Assembly: GCF_038751955.1 (NCBI RefSeq)
Contig: NZ_JBCEXH010000007.1
Location: 1 to 64,000 of the forward strand
Direction: 5' to 3'
DNA length: 64,000 nt
From: Methanocalculus natronophilus
GTDB taxonomy: Archaea; Halobacteriota; Methanomicrobia; Methanomicrobiales; Methanocorpusculaceae
Both the position numbers and the translations under genes were made by a program. The notes under the pieces are model-generated. The model worked only from the letters and a program-made list of their open reading frames with translations. It was not told the DNA's origin and did not search any database. Below are positions 17,302 through 26,638 of the stretch, in pieces. Each line of letters begins with the position of its first letter. Positions within the stretch are counted from its first letter, which is position 1.

Positions 17302-18296
17302 TGAACGTTAATCTGATGCATGGTGCCGGTGGAGAGGTGATGGGCGAACTCCTCCGCACCCTCACTGCTTTTTCCCATACCAATGCTGGCGGAATCGGGC
17401 TAGAGAGCCTGGATGACGGGGCGGCTATCCCGTTTGATGATCGGTATATTGTGTTTACGACTGATTCTCATGTTGTACGGCCGCTCTTTTTTCCTGGAGG
17501 GGATATCGGGAGGATATCTGTTTGCGGAACAGTCAATGATCTCTCGGTGATGGGTGCACGCACCATTGCCCTTTCATCTGCCATGGTGATTGAAGAGGGT
17601 TTCCCAATTGCGGATCTCGAGAGGATCGTCTGTTCAATGGATGAGGCACTTGGCGAGGCGAAGACAAGCATCGTGACTGGAGATACCAAGGTTGTTGAAC
17701 GGGGTTCACTTGACGGGATCATCATCAATACTTCAGGCATCGGGATCTGTGACCGGCCCATCCGCGATTCCGGACTGCAGGAAGGGGATGCAATCATCGT
17801 CTCGGGAACACTTGGTGATCATGGGATCTCACTCCTCTCATTCCGGGAGGGCTTCGATCTCGGGGAGACACTGAGATCTGATTGTGCACCAATCTGGCCA
17901 ATTGTCGATCTCGCACTGAATGCAGGCGATGTCCATGCGATGAAAGATCCGACACGTGGCGGATTTGCCGCTGCAATCAATGAGATGGCAAAAAAAAGTG
18001 GGCTTGGTATCATTCTTGAAGAAGAGCAGGTGCCGGTTGCAACAAGTATCAGATCCGCAGGCGAGATCCTTGGGATCGATCCCCTGATGGTTGCAAACGA
18101 GGGGAAAGTCGTGATGGGAGTTTCAGCAGATGATGCAGATGCCATCCTCTCAGCCATCCGGACTCATCCTCTTGGTCGAAACGCAGCCATCATCGGGGAG
18201 GTTGTCTCAGGTTCCCGTGTGGTGATGCAGACCTCAATCGGCGGCGAGCGGTTTATCGAACCGCCGCTTGGAGATCCGGTGCCAAGGGTATGTTAG
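17301..18296 (+). CDS. hypE: hydrogenase expression/formation protein HypE
   Basis: This is a 331-residue HypE of the AIR-synthase/PurM fold. The N-terminal HGAGGEVM and DDGAAIP motifs bind ATP. The protein ends in PRVC, the PRxC tail whose Cys is carbamoylated and dehydrated to thiocyanate to make the hydrogenase CN ligands. The C-terminal cysteine is intact, so it should be active. The 3' end overlaps pyrC by 7 bp. Confidence 0.93.
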   Translation: MNVNLMHGAGGEVMGELLRTLTAFSHTNAGGIGLESLDDGAAIPFDDRYIVFTTDSHVVRPLFFPGGDIGRISVCGTVNDLSVMGARTIALSSAMVIEEGFPIADLERIVCSMDEALGEAKTSIVTGDTKVVERGSLDGIIINTSGIGICDRPIRDSGLQEGDAIIVSGTLGDHGISLLSFREGFDLGETLRSDCAPIWPIVDLALNAGDVHAMKDPTRGGFAAAINEMAKKSGLGIILEEEQVPVATSIRSAGEILGIDPLMVANEGKVVMGVSADDADAILSAIRTHPLGRNAAIIGEVVSGSRVVMQTSIGGERFIEPPLGDPVPRVC

Positions 18297-19552
18297 ATCT
18301 CGTCCTCAAAAACACCACGCTCCCGGATGGAAGGGTGGCAGATCTTTCGTTTTCTGAGGGGAAGCTCACGCATATCGGATCTGCTGGAGCAGCTTCAGAG
18401 GAGATTGACTGCCGCGGTCTCCTCTGTATCCCTGCAGCCTGTGACATGCATGTTCATATGCGCGGAGGCAGCCAGTCTGCCAAGGAGACCTGGCGAACAG
18501 GTACCATGGCAGCACTGGCAGGCGGTGTCACGATGGTTGTGGATCAACCAAATACGATCCCGCCGCTTCTGACAGAGACTCTCTATCACGACCGGATTCT
18601 TGAGGCAAAAGCCGGGTCACTCTGCTCGTTTGGTATAAATGGCGGGGTCTCGCCGGGTGCTGATCTGCATGCTCTCTTCAGGGCAGGCGCACTCGCATTT
18701 GGGGAGATTTTTGCCGCACCATCAAGTTATGGAGAGGCACTGACCGATCACCAGCTGCGCGATGCCCTCTTTGCGATCAATTCACTTGGCGGGCTCGCAA
18801 CCATTCACGCAGAAGAGGTTTTGGAAGGGATTCCAGAGACACTTGGCGCCCATCACCGGATCCGATCCCCGGATGGCGAGGTGCGATCACTGGACGCTAT
18901 TTCGGACTGCCTTCCCCCGGGTATGAAACCGCATATCTGCCATCTCAGCTCTCCTGACTCGCTTGCATCTGCTCCGGGCTCAAAAGAAGTTACCCCGCAC
19001 CATCTCTTCCTCTCAATTGAGCGTTTTTCACCTGATGATACACATGCCCGTGTCAACCCGCCGCTCCGTCCCGAATCAATCAGGCGCAGGCTCTATGCCG
19101 CATGGGATCAGATCGATGTCATCGCATCAGATCATGCCCCCCATACCATCTCTGATAAGGCAGTTCCTTTTGCCGATGCCCCATCCGGCCTCCCCGGTGT
19201 TGAGACGATGCTCCCGCTCCTGATGAATGAGGTGGCAGAAAAAAGGCTTTCGCTTGCATCTGTTATTGAGAAGACTGCGATCAGTCCCTGCAGGATACTT
19301 GGGATACAACCTGCCGGGTTTACTAGGGATACTCGTGCTGACTTTGCTCTCTATGCAATGAAACCAGAAACAATTGAGGGTGAGCTGCTCCACTCACGCT
19401 GCGGATGGACACCATATGAGGGGATGCCTGGTGTTTTTCCAACCCTTGTCATCCAGGAAGGAGCGGTATCGTATTCCGGCGGTGAATTTACCGGCACATC
19501 CGGCAGATGGGTTCCGGGAAGGGGTTATCATGGTCTACAACATATAGACTAA
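18290..19552 (+). CDS. pyrC: dihydroorotase
   Basis: This 420-residue amidohydrolase is of the class I dihydroorotase type. The metal site DMHVHMR (residues ~53-59) has Met where Leu is more usual. A later histidine (CHLSS) and SDHAPH near residue 285 complete the active site. It closes carbamoyl aspartate to dihydroorotate in pyrimidine synthesis. pyrE lies 5 kb away. The linkage to the hyp genes (7-bp overlap) is probably only transcriptional. Confidence 0.9.
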   Translation: MLDLVLKNTTLPDGRVADLSFSEGKLTHIGSAGAASEEIDCRGLLCIPAACDMHVHMRGGSQSAKETWRTGTMAALAGGVTMVVDQPNTIPPLLTETLYHDRILEAKAGSLCSFGINGGVSPGADLHALFRAGALAFGEIFAAPSSYGEALTDHQLRDALFAINSLGGLATIHAEEVLEGIPETLGAHHRIRSPDGEVRSLDAISDCLPPGMKPHICHLSSPDSLASAPGSKEVTPHHLFLSIERFSPDDTHARVNPPLRPESIRRRLYAAWDQIDVIASDHAPHTISDKAVPFADAPSGLPGVETMLPLLMNEVAEKRLSLASVIEKTAISPCRILGIQPAGFTRDTRADFALYAMKPETIEGELLHSRCGWTPYEGMPGVFPTLVIQEGAVSYSGGEFTGTSGRWVPGRGYHGLQHID

Positions 19553-19564
19553 CGTGCCAATACA

Positions 19565-19723
19565 TGCGCTTTCATAGGTCCCCGGGTGATCCATATGACG
19601 TATGTCATTGAGATGAGCCACGGGACAACCCGTCAGCGCGACAGGCACCGCCCGGTGAAGGGTTTGATATGGGAGGGACGGCAAAAGCCACCTGTGACCG
19701 GTATCAGTTATCACCGGGCGACA
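19565..19723 (+). ncRNA. two-hairpin H/ACA guide RNA candidate
   Basis: Two consecutive hairpins each end in an ACA box exactly 14 nt after the upper stem, the archaeal H/ACA spacing. Hairpin I: lower stem 19565-19570/19635-19640, upper stem GTCCC/GGGAC (19578-19582/19622-19626), ACA at 19641-19643. Hairpin II: lower stem of 10 bp, CGCCCGGTGA/TCACCGGGCG (19649-19658/19711-19720), upper stem TGATA/TATCA, ACA at 19721-19723. Both carry a kink-turn above the upper stem. In hairpin II, tandem GA pairs (19673-74 with 19696-97) stand beside a TGT bulge. A TATA-like CATATAG (19541-19547) lies ~25 bp upstream. Predicted pockets: TTCATAG with AACCCGTC, and AGGGTT with GTTA. Targets are not assigned. 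Confidence 0.65.
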
Positions 19724-19739
19724 TTCTGTTTCCCAATAC

Positions 19740-20072
19740 ATGCCTTCCTTTAAAGATGCAATCAGCCAAACCGCAGATGGGATTGAGATCGCAGTTGAGG
19801 TGATCCCCGGATCCCGGATGCAGAAATTCCCAACAGGCTATAATGCATGGCGGAACACGATAGGCATCTCTGTTACCGCACCCCCTGCCGGTGGGCGTGC
19901 CAATGCCATGGTCATATCCCTTGTAGCCGATGTGCTGGGCATCCCCCGATCAATGGTCAGAATTGTATCCGGCCATCAGGCACGGCGAAAAACAATTGGG
20001 ATCACCGGAACCGATCTGGATGATGTTTTACCACTCCTCGGGTTTGCACCTGATAATTCCGATATAACCTGA
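19740..20072 (+). CDS. DUF167 / YggU family protein
   Basis: This 110-residue protein matches the DUF167 (YggU) family. It contains VTAPPAGGRANAMVISL and VRIVSGHQARRKTI, the conserved core of this small alpha/beta fold. The function is unknown, though the family is widespread in archaea and bacteria. Its start lies 16 bp after the last ACA box of the H/ACA RNA candidate, so the RNA may be processed from a shared transcript or have its own promoter. Confidence 0.88.
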   Translation: MPSFKDAISQTADGIEIAVEVIPGSRMQKFPTGYNAWRNTIGISVTAPPAGGRANAMVISLVADVLGIPRSMVRIVSGHQARRKTIGITGTDLDDVLPLLGFAPDNSDIT

Positions 20073-20192
20073 TAATCTGCTTTTTTCAGGCAATTGTATT
20101 CATGGGTTTATTTAAATAATCGAAACTCTCTATATAGGTTTACCTATGATCAGGCGTAGTATGCATTGCATGATCGATGGGGGTGCGTTTCC

Positions 20193-21446
20193 ATGTATTC
20201 ACCAGATACAACGAAGTATCTTATTCATATTCATCTCGAGACCGAGGGGGTGGTCGAAAAACCCGATGTAGTCGGTGCCATTTTTGGCCAGACAGAAGGG
20301 TTGCTCGGCGAAGATCTTGATCTCCGTGATCTCCAGAGGACTGGAAGGGTTGGACGAATTGATGTCCAGATCATAAGCAGGCGCGGCGAAACAACCGGTG
20401 AGATCTTCATATCATCTTCACTGGACCGTGCAGAGACTGCTATTCTGGCAGCTTCTCTTGAGACGATCGACCGGGTTGGTCCCTGTGTTGCCCATGTCAA
20501 TGTGGAGTGTATAGAGGATATCCGGGTTGCCAAACGGAAGAAGATCATTGAGCGGGCAAAGGAACTCCTTCTTGATGTCTTTGAGGAGGATAGTATCGAT
20601 TCATCCAATCTTCTTGATGAAGTGCGTGAATCGATCCGGATAGAGAAGGTCAGGACAATTGGGGAAGAGCGGATACCGGCAGGTCCAAATGTCGAAGAAT
20701 CAGATGCGATCATCATCGTTGAAGGGAGGGCTGATGTGCTCAACCTGCTTCGGTATGGGATCAAAAACAGCGTTGCTGTTGAGGGGACCAATGTCCCCGG
20801 AATCATCATCGGCCTCTGTGAAAAGAAGACTACCACGGTCTTTCTTGACGGTGATCGCGGGGGGGAGCTTATCCTGCGTGAAATCCTTCAGATAGCTGAT
20901 GTGGATTTTGTTGCGTATCCTCCACGGGGAAAGAGTGTGGAGGATCTCAGCAGAAAAGAGATCGTCAAAGCGCTCAGGAACAAAGTTCCGGTCGAGTATG
21001 TGCGCGATCAATTTGAGAAAGAGCTCCAGAAAACCGGTCAGTCGCCTGTTCCTGAACCAGCTCCCGCTTCAATTCTTCCTGAACCATATGAGAACGGGGA
21101 GGGTGATGATGGAATGAAAGCAGACTCTTTTGATATCCCTCCTGTTGAGTCAATTGGCGACAATGGTGCTGATACCGCGCTTGGAAAGCACCTGAAGGCT
21201 CTCCGTGGTAGCGGGCAGGGACGGTTTCTTTCACCTGATCTCCAGACAATACGCGACTTTCCTCCCGAGGAGTTTATAAGCCTCCTTGATGAGCTTGGAT
21301 CTGAGAGTGCCGGTGTCATCATCGATATGGGTGTGGATCAGAAGATTCTTGATCACTGCTCAGATAAGGGGCTTGAATTTATTGCTGCACGTGATTTTTC
21401 AAAGATCGTAAAACGGCCAACAGATCTGCGCATGGTGAATATGTAG
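20193..21446 (+). CDS. dnaG: archaeal DnaG primase-like protein
   Basis: This is a 417-residue archaeal DnaG. The N-terminal ~160 residues are the archaea-specific part. A Toprim domain follows, with [16 protein letters not shown] (~165-180) and FLDGDRGG (~225). Archaeal DnaG is bound to the exosome and also has primase activity. A Pro/Glu-rich linker (~275-300) precedes a conserved C-terminal tail. I start at ATG 20193, which has GGGGGTG upstream. The promoter contains TTTATTTAAATAA and TATATAGG. Confidence 0.9.
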   Translation: MYSPDTTKYLIHIHLETEGVVEKPDVVGAIFGQTEGLLGEDLDLRDLQRTGRVGRIDVQIISRRGETTGEIFISSSLDRAETAILAASLETIDRVGPCVAHVNVECIEDIRVAKRKKIIERAKELLLDVFEEDSIDSSNLLDEVRESIRIEKVRTIGEERIPAGPNVEESDAIIIVEGRADVLNLLRYGIKNSVAVEGTNVPGIIIGLCEKKTTTVFLDGDRGGELILREILQIADVDFVAYPPRGKSVEDLSRKEIVKALRNKVPVEYVRDQFEKELQKTGQSPVPEPAPASILPEPYENGEGDDGMKADSFDIPPVESIGDNGADTALGKHLKALRGSGQGRFLSPDLQTIRDFPPEEFISLLDELGSESAGVIIDMGVDQKILDHCSDKGLEFIAARDFSKIVKRPTDLRMVNM

Positions 21447-21523
21447 TCGTTAATAAACCTTTCTTTTTTAATCCATATCCTTTTATTCCCTGAACTCACC
21501 ATCGTACTTGCCGGTGATGGTAT

Positions 21524-21808
21524 ATGCATAAAGATGAGTTGATCGCACTTCATCAGAGGTTGGCAGACATTAAGGATTATTTTGAGGATCGGGGATCAGA
21601 GATCACATTTCCCCAGTATCATGCGTTGAAGATCAACCCCTCTCAGGTCCATAAAAGCAAACTTGAACATAAATATGCGATTTTTATTCTTGCAACCGAA
21701 CTTGCAAACGCGATGAAGGATGTAGAGTTTGCTTCTTCAGGGAGAATATCGTCAAGAATGAAGGAGCTTGCTGAGAAGACCCTGAAAGAGATTGAATGCA
21801 CACAATGA
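21524..21808 (+). CDS. UPF0058 family protein
   Basis: This 94-residue protein, mostly helical, matches the archaeal UPF0058 family (starts MHKDELIALHQ, contains VHKSKLEHKYAIFILA). The function is unknown. Its ribosome site GGTGATGG can pair with an upstream TCACC or ACCATC (21496-21520), so a small hairpin may limit translation. Confidence 0.85.
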   Translation: MHKDELIALHQRLADIKDYFEDRGSEITFPQYHALKINPSQVHKSKLEHKYAIFILATELANAMKDVEFASSGRISSRMKELAEKTLKEIECTQ

Positions 21809-21895
21809 GCTTTTTTTAAACAACAGAACGTTTTCCCCCGTTTCTTGCAGGCAGGGTTTCCCGGGCAGTCAATTGCCTCTTCACCTGCTCATTTT

Positions 21896-22678
21896 CTACG
21901 AAGATTCACTGATGAGATAGTCTGCAAGCAGATCAGGGATTGGTGCTGACATGCAGTGCCAGTTTGGTGTGCCGTTTACTTCAAGCACCGTGTATCCGTC
22001 ATCTGTTTTGAGCAGATCAACACCACAATAGTCTATTCCAATCGCCCGTGCTGCATCCTCTGCTATCCGTCGCATGGCAGGATCGATCTCAACAGGCGTG
22101 CCGATCCCACCCTGGTGAATGTTATGGGTCAGGTGGGGAGACTGGCGATAGATCGCTCCGACTGCCTTGTTCCCGATGACAAAGATACGGAAATCACGGT
22201 CGTTTCTGATATATTCCTGGACATAGTATGGCGGCCCGGCCAGATCCTGTACATCTGAAAAGAGAAAGATTCCTTCGCCGTCAAATCCATAGACTGGTTT
22301 ATACACAGCTTTCTGGTGTTTTTTGAGGAAGAGATCGACCTCACTCCGGGAGCCGGTAAACAGGGTCTCTGGTGTTGGTACGCCATGATGCACAAGGAGT
22401 GCAGAGGTCAGTGTCTTGCTGGCACAGGTTACTATCGCCTCGGGTGTATTAACCAGCCTGTTTTTGAGGGACAATGCCTTGAGCAGCTCAAACTCAATTC
22501 CATCCTGACGTATCCCGCAGACCCAGATCAGATCATTTTCAAGTTTCATATCAAAGGGATTCAGCGTGGAGAGCTCCAGGACTGAATATTCTGCACCCTT
22601 CTGCTCAAGCGCTCTCATCACCATCAGCGTGGAATTGTCATCAGGCGTATCAGTGGGTTTTGGAATGATCCGGATCAT
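21896..22678 (-). CDS. mptN: ATP-grasp ligase, MptN/RimK-like
   Basis: This 260-residue RimK-type ATP-grasp protein has the ATP-binding core KPVYGFDGEGIFLF (~residues 130-143), YVQEYI, and the metal-binding VLEVNGTPNW. MptN in Methanocaldococcus (MJ0620) adds glutamate to tetrahydromethanopterin, and it sits beside MJ0619. Here the same neighbour, a MJ0619-like radical SAM gene, lies 18 bp upstream. The synteny supports MptN or a close paralogue. A different glutamate ligase remains possible. Confidence 0.65.
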   Translation of the reverse strand: MIRIIPKPTDTPDDNSTLMVMRALEQKGAEYSVLELSTLNPFDMKLENDLIWVCGIRQDGIEFELLKALSLKNRLVNTPEAIVTCASKTLTSALLVHHGVPTPETLFTGSRSEVDLFLKKHQKAVYKPVYGFDGEGIFLFSDVQDLAGPPYYVQEYIRNDRDFRIFVIGNKAVGAIYRQSPHLTHNIHQGGIGTPVEIDPAMRRIAEDAARAIGIDYCGVDLLKTDDGYTVLEVNGTPNWHCMSAPIPDLLADYLISESS

Positions 22679-22696
22679 ACTGTATTGACCTCTTTT

Positions 22697-24175
22697 TCAG
22701 TCTGCTGCCTGCTCACTATCTGTTGTGAGCGCATGCTTCTTCCAGACCTCTTCACGCCAGATGTTTCCACTGTTGTATGCGCAGAAGGGTATAATGCGCC
22801 CATCCGGAGTGGCATAGTGGATGCAGCATCTCCGCACCCGGTCAAGATCATAGTTATAATTATCCATGAAGTGCATTGTTCCAACAAACAGTGCATTCCA
22901 GTGGAATTCGCGGAGCGCATCAAAATTCTGGTGGATGAGTGCGTTTGCGATCAGTCCGTGGAAATCGATTTTATATGCATTATTCTGTTTCAGGGTATTC
23001 CTGAGATTGTTGACTCCTTCAAGCAGAGTCCTGTATTTATTGAGTGTTCCACCCTTCCTGAGCCCGGTTGCAACAGAATCTATCGATCTGAAGAACTGTT
23101 CCACATCAACGAGTCGGTTTACCGGGACAAGTCCTTTCTCTGTGACAAAAATGTAGGTTGCAGCGCCGCAGTGCGGGTGGGCGGTAAACTGTATCTGGGG
23201 TTTCCCGGTATATGACTCAACAAGATCAATGATTGGTCCGACACAGGGGATCGGGTAGAAATCATCTGATTTCAGGATGCCTGCAGTCTGATCCTCGATA
23301 CCATGCAGGAGATCGGGTATGGTGATTCGTTCTGCATCGATTTCATCATGGCTGGCTGCTCCCGTAAAAGCTACCGGCTGGAAGTTCACTCCCCTGATAA
23401 CATCGATATTGTCAGCTGCAAACCTGATGATTGCACCTGCTTCATGATCGTTTTTCCCGCGGATTATGGTTGGTACAAGTACCATTCCGACACGGTCCCT
23501 GCGGCAGTTCTCTATGGCTTTTTTGTTTATTTCAAGGAGTGGATTTGTCTCTTTTGTCACTCCGTCAAAATGCAGGTAGATTGTCGATACCCCGGCAATT
23601 TTGAGTTTTCCTGCGAGCGTTTCATCCTGAGCAAGCCTGATGCCGTTTGTTGCAACCTGCACCAGTTTGAAACCCACTTCCTTTGCCCGCCTGACAATTG
23701 CTGGCAGATCCTCTCTCATTGTTGGTTCGCCGCCTGAGAGCTGGATTGCCGGTGGGGGGATGGGCTTTTCTGAGCGGAGGGTTGTAAACATCTCTTCAAT
23801 CTGTGCAAAGGTTGGTTCGTATACAAACCCGCAGGCTCTGGCATTTGCAAAACAGAACTCACAGTTGAGGTTGCACCTGTTTGTCACATCCAGGTTTGCA
23901 AGGAGGGTTCCGGATGTATGCTGATCGCAGAGTCCGCAGTCTGACGGGCACCCCCTCCTCTCTTCCGGTGTCATTGAGTTGTCAACGCCTTTTCCGATGG
24001 CATTATAAGCATCGAACCGTCTGAACATCGCTGCATCTGACCAGTAGAGGGCTTTAAACTGACCATGATCCGGACATGTACGACTGATATAGATCCGGTT
24101 CTCTTCCTCGGTGAGATCGGCATCAGTTACGGAATTGCAGATGGGGCAGATGCTCTTTGTTTTACGCAGTATCAT
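22697..24175 (-). CDS. tes: radical SAM tetraether lipid synthase Tes family (MJ0619-like)
   Basis: This is a 492-residue radical SAM protein. N-terminal Cys pairs (CPICN, CPDHG, CPSDCGLC) look like metal sites. The radical SAM motif CNLNCEFC is at residues 101-108. Downstream are IQLSGGEPTMREDLP and HPHCGAATYIF. The M. jannaschii homologue was first reported as a methanopterin methylase and later shown to join archaeol chains into tetraethers. The carS gene directly across the divergent promoter supports a lipid role. I start at ATG 24175 (GGTGA upstream) rather than the TTG at 24193. Confidence 0.78.
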   Translation of the reverse strand: MILRKTKSICPICNSVTDADLTEEENRIYISRTCPDHGQFKALYWSDAAMFRRFDAYNAIGKGVDNSMTPEERRGCPSDCGLCDQHTSGTLLANLDVTNRCNLNCEFCFANARACGFVYEPTFAQIEEMFTTLRSEKPIPPPAIQLSGGEPTMREDLPAIVRRAKEVGFKLVQVATNGIRLAQDETLAGKLKIAGVSTIYLHFDGVTKETNPLLEINKKAIENCRRDRVGMVLVPTIIRGKNDHEAGAIIRFAADNIDVIRGVNFQPVAFTGAASHDEIDAERITIPDLLHGIEDQTAGILKSDDFYPIPCVGPIIDLVESYTGKPQIQFTAHPHCGAATYIFVTEKGLVPVNRLVDVEQFFRSIDSVATGLRKGGTLNKYRTLLEGVNNLRNTLKQNNAYKIDFHGLIANALIHQNFDALREFHWNALFVGTMHFMDNYNYDLDRVRRCCIHYATPDGRIIPFCAYNSGNIWREEVWKKHALTTDSEQAAD

Positions 24176-24254
24176 CTCAGGTTCACCGATCAATAACTTT
24201 CATTGTTGTATGTGATACACTATTTTTAAACCTTACACCATACCTATTGGAGAG

Positions 24255-24812
24255 ATGGATGGTATAGGTTTCGACTTTTTATTCATAACGCTCCTCTCGG
24301 CCCTCTGGATTATGCTTCCTGCATATCTCCCAAACCCGGTCGCAGCAGCAACCGGTGGAGGCAGGCCGATAGACGGCGGCAGGGTCTTAAAAGATGGGGA
24401 AAGGATATTTGGAGATGGAAAAACCATCCGGGGGCTTGTCATTGGGATTGGCTCTGGTCTTCTGATAGGCCTTCTCCAGATCCTGGCATATTCGTGGCTG
24501 AACCTGACAATCCTGCCGGAACATACCCTGCTCTCAGTCACACTTCTGGCATCCGGCGCGCTACTGGGCGATCTCGGGAAGAGCTTTATAAAACGGCGCC
24601 GTGGCATCGGGAGGGGCGAGGCATGGCCGCTTGCCGACCAGTACGATCTCGTTCTGGGTGCATTCATCGCGCTTCTGCTTGTATACCCGGTCTGGTTCAT
24701 AAGCACGATGACATTTCCGATCATCCTGGCAATTCTTGTGATCACCCCGCTTCTGCACCGCGGAGTAAACATTATTGGGTATATACTTGGCATTAAGGAG
24801 GTACCATGGTAG
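24255..24812 (+). CDS. carS: CDP-archaeol synthase CarS
   Basis: This 185-residue integral membrane protein has about five hydrophobic segments. GDGKTIRG (~residues 54-61) and GDLGKSFIKRRRGI (~115-128) are the CarS/DUF46 motifs that bind CTP. It transfers CMP to digeranylgeranylglyceryl phosphate, the step before polar head groups. It is head to head with tes and overlaps pyrE by 7 bp. The ribosome site is GGAGAG. Confidence 0.9.
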   Translation: MDGIGFDFLFITLLSALWIMLPAYLPNPVAAATGGGRPIDGGRVLKDGERIFGDGKTIRGLVIGIGSGLLIGLLQILAYSWLNLTILPEHTLLSVTLLASGALLGDLGKSFIKRRRGIGRGEAWPLADQYDLVLGAFIALLLVYPVWFISTMTFPIILAILVITPLLHRGVNIIGYILGIKEVPW

Positions 24813-25318
24813 ATGATATAGCGCAGATGCTGATCCGGCATCGTGCAATTGAATTTGGTGACTTTACCCTGGCATCAGGCCAGAAAAGCACCTATTATGT
24901 GGATATTAAGCATTCAGTGACAGAGCCTGCGCTTCTCTCTGCACTTGGCAGGGCTGTTGCGGAGAGGTTCGAATTCGATGTTATTGCCGGTGTTGCAGTC
25001 GGTGGCGTTCCCCTGGCAGTTTCAGTATCGCTTGCTTCCAATAAACCCTATGCAATCATCCGGGCCACCGACCGGGATCATGGAAAGGCTGCGCGGGTCA
25101 TAGGCGATGTCAAAGGCAAACGGGTTCTTCTCATCGAGGATGTGACCACGTCGGGGGGGTCTGCAATCTATGGTGTGGAAGAGCTGAGAAAGGCTGGAGC
25201 TGTCATTGATCGTGTTGTTACAATCGTTGATCGGGAGCAGGGTGCCGAATCGCTTCTTGCCCGGCATGGGGTTGCCCTTCTTCCACTCACGCGGGTCAGC
25301 GAACTCATGAATACGTGA
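24806..25318 (+). CDS. pyrE: orotate phosphoribosyltransferase
   Basis: This is a 170-residue PyrE of the short archaeal form. The PRPP loop is VLLIEDVTTSGGS (~residues 111-123). The N-terminal FTLASGQKSTYYVDIK binds orotate and PRPP. It makes OMP from orotate in pyrimidine synthesis. It is translationally coupled to carS and followed by purD after 27 bp. Confidence 0.92.
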   Translation: MVDDIAQMLIRHRAIEFGDFTLASGQKSTYYVDIKHSVTEPALLSALGRAVAERFEFDVIAGVAVGGVPLAVSVSLASNKPYAIIRATDRDHGKAARVIGDVKGKRVLLIEDVTTSGGSAIYGVEELRKAGAVIDRVVTIVDREQGAESLLARHGVALLPLTRVSELMNT

Positions 25319-25345
25319 GAGTATATACGAGAGGGTGGTACATAC

Positions 25346-26638
25346 ATGACCATGCATTGTCTGGTTGTAGGTGGGGGCGGACGGGAACATGCACTGGCGA
25401 GGGCATTATCCTGTAATCCGGAAACCGTCCTCTTTGCTGCGATGTCCGGTAAGAATCCCGGAATCACAGCGCTTTGCCAGGATTATATCCTTACAGACGA
25501 GACTGACTGCGAACAAATCGTCTCATTTGCAAAGAAGCACGAAATCGACTATGCCGTGATCGGCCCTGAAGCTCCGCTGCAGGCAGGCGTTGTTGACGCC
25601 CTTCTGGAGCAGGATATCGGCTGTCTCGGCCCGACGGTGGCAGCCGCACGGATAGAGACTGACAAAGCCTTCTGCAGGAGGCTGATGAAGGAGTACCAGG
25701 TGGATGGCCTCCCCGATTATCGGATATTTGATGATCCTGCCGATGCGGCCGGGTTCATCTCATCGCATGAGGAGGATCTCGTCATCAAGCCGGCTGGACT
25801 GACCGGCGGCAAAGGTGTCAGGGTGATGGGCGAGCATCTGGATCAGGAAGCCGCAATAGCATATGTACATGAACTACAGGGTGGAATCGTCATCGAAGAG
25901 CGTCTAATCGGTGAAGAGTTCACGCTTATGTGTTTTGTTGATGGGCGATCACTCATCCCGATGCCTGTTGTCCAGGACCATAAACGGGCCTATGTGGGTG
26001 ATTTGGGTCCAAACACCGGTGGCATGGGATCATATAGTCTTGAGAATCACACTCTTCCATTTGTTAGAGAGACTGATTATGCAGATGCGCTCAGGATTAT
26101 GCATGATGTTGTTTCAGCACTCGATTCAGGTGGTGCGGTCTTCAAAGGAGTGCTGTATGGGCAGTTCATGAATACCGTCCGCGGCCCGAAAGTGATCGAG
26201 TTCAATGCCCGCTTCGGCGATCCTGAAGCAATGAATGTCCTCTCCATTCTCAGCTCAGACTTCTCAGAGATTGCAATTCGTATTGCAGAAGGTACACTGA
26301 GGCGGCAGGATGTTGTGTTTGAAAAGAAGGCAACGGTCTGCAAGTATATCGTGCCAGCCGGCTATCCGGATTCACCGCAGGCAGGGGATCGAATTACACT
26401 GCCGGATACGCATGATGCGCTCCTCTACTATGCCAATGTCGAGGAGAGGGATGGAGCTTTGTATACGCGCTCATCCCGGGCCCTTGCCTTTGTTGGTATT
26501 GGTGACAGCCTTGCTGATGCTGAACAATCCGCTGAAACCGCTGCATCGACTGTCCGGGGAAATGTCAGGTACAGGCAGGATATCGGGACTGAGTCACTTC
26601 TCAGTCGCCGGATAGCTCATATGAAGGAACTACGATGA
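25346..26638 (+). CDS. purD: phosphoribosylamine-glycine ligase
   Basis: This 430-residue PurD is an ATP-grasp enzyme of purine synthesis. The N-terminal [12 protein letters not shown], the ATP loop [13 protein letters not shown] and the signature [13 protein letters not shown] are all present. The length is normal. The start is ATG 25346 or 25352. The stop overlaps the argF start by 4 bp (ATGA). Confidence 0.93.
   Translation: MTMHCLVVGGGGREHALARALSCNPETVLFAAMSGKNPGITALCQDYILTDETDCEQIVSFAKKHEIDYAVIGPEAPLQAGVVDALLEQDIGCLGPTVAAARIETDKAFCRRLMKEYQVDGLPDYRIFDDPADAAGFISSHEEDLVIKPAGLTGGKGVRVMGEHLDQEAAIAYVHELQGGIVIEERLIGEEFTLMCFVDGRSLIPMPVVQDHKRAYVGDLGPNTGGMGSYSLENHTLPFVRETDYADALRIMHDVVSALDSGGAVFKGVLYGQFMNTVRGPKVIEFNARFGDPEAMNVLSILSSDFSEIAIRIAEGTLRRQDVVFEKKATVCKYIVPAGYPDSPQAGDRITLPDTHDALLYYANVEERDGALYTRSSRALAFVGIGDSLADAEQSAETAASTVRGNVRYRQDIGTESLLSRRIAHMKELR

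Noticed and set aside
19595-19755. Plus-strand 51-codon frame starting MTYVIEMSHG
   Set aside because: It has no ribosome site, runs through both H/ACA hairpins and ends inside the DUF167 gene. The paired RNA structure explains the sequence better.
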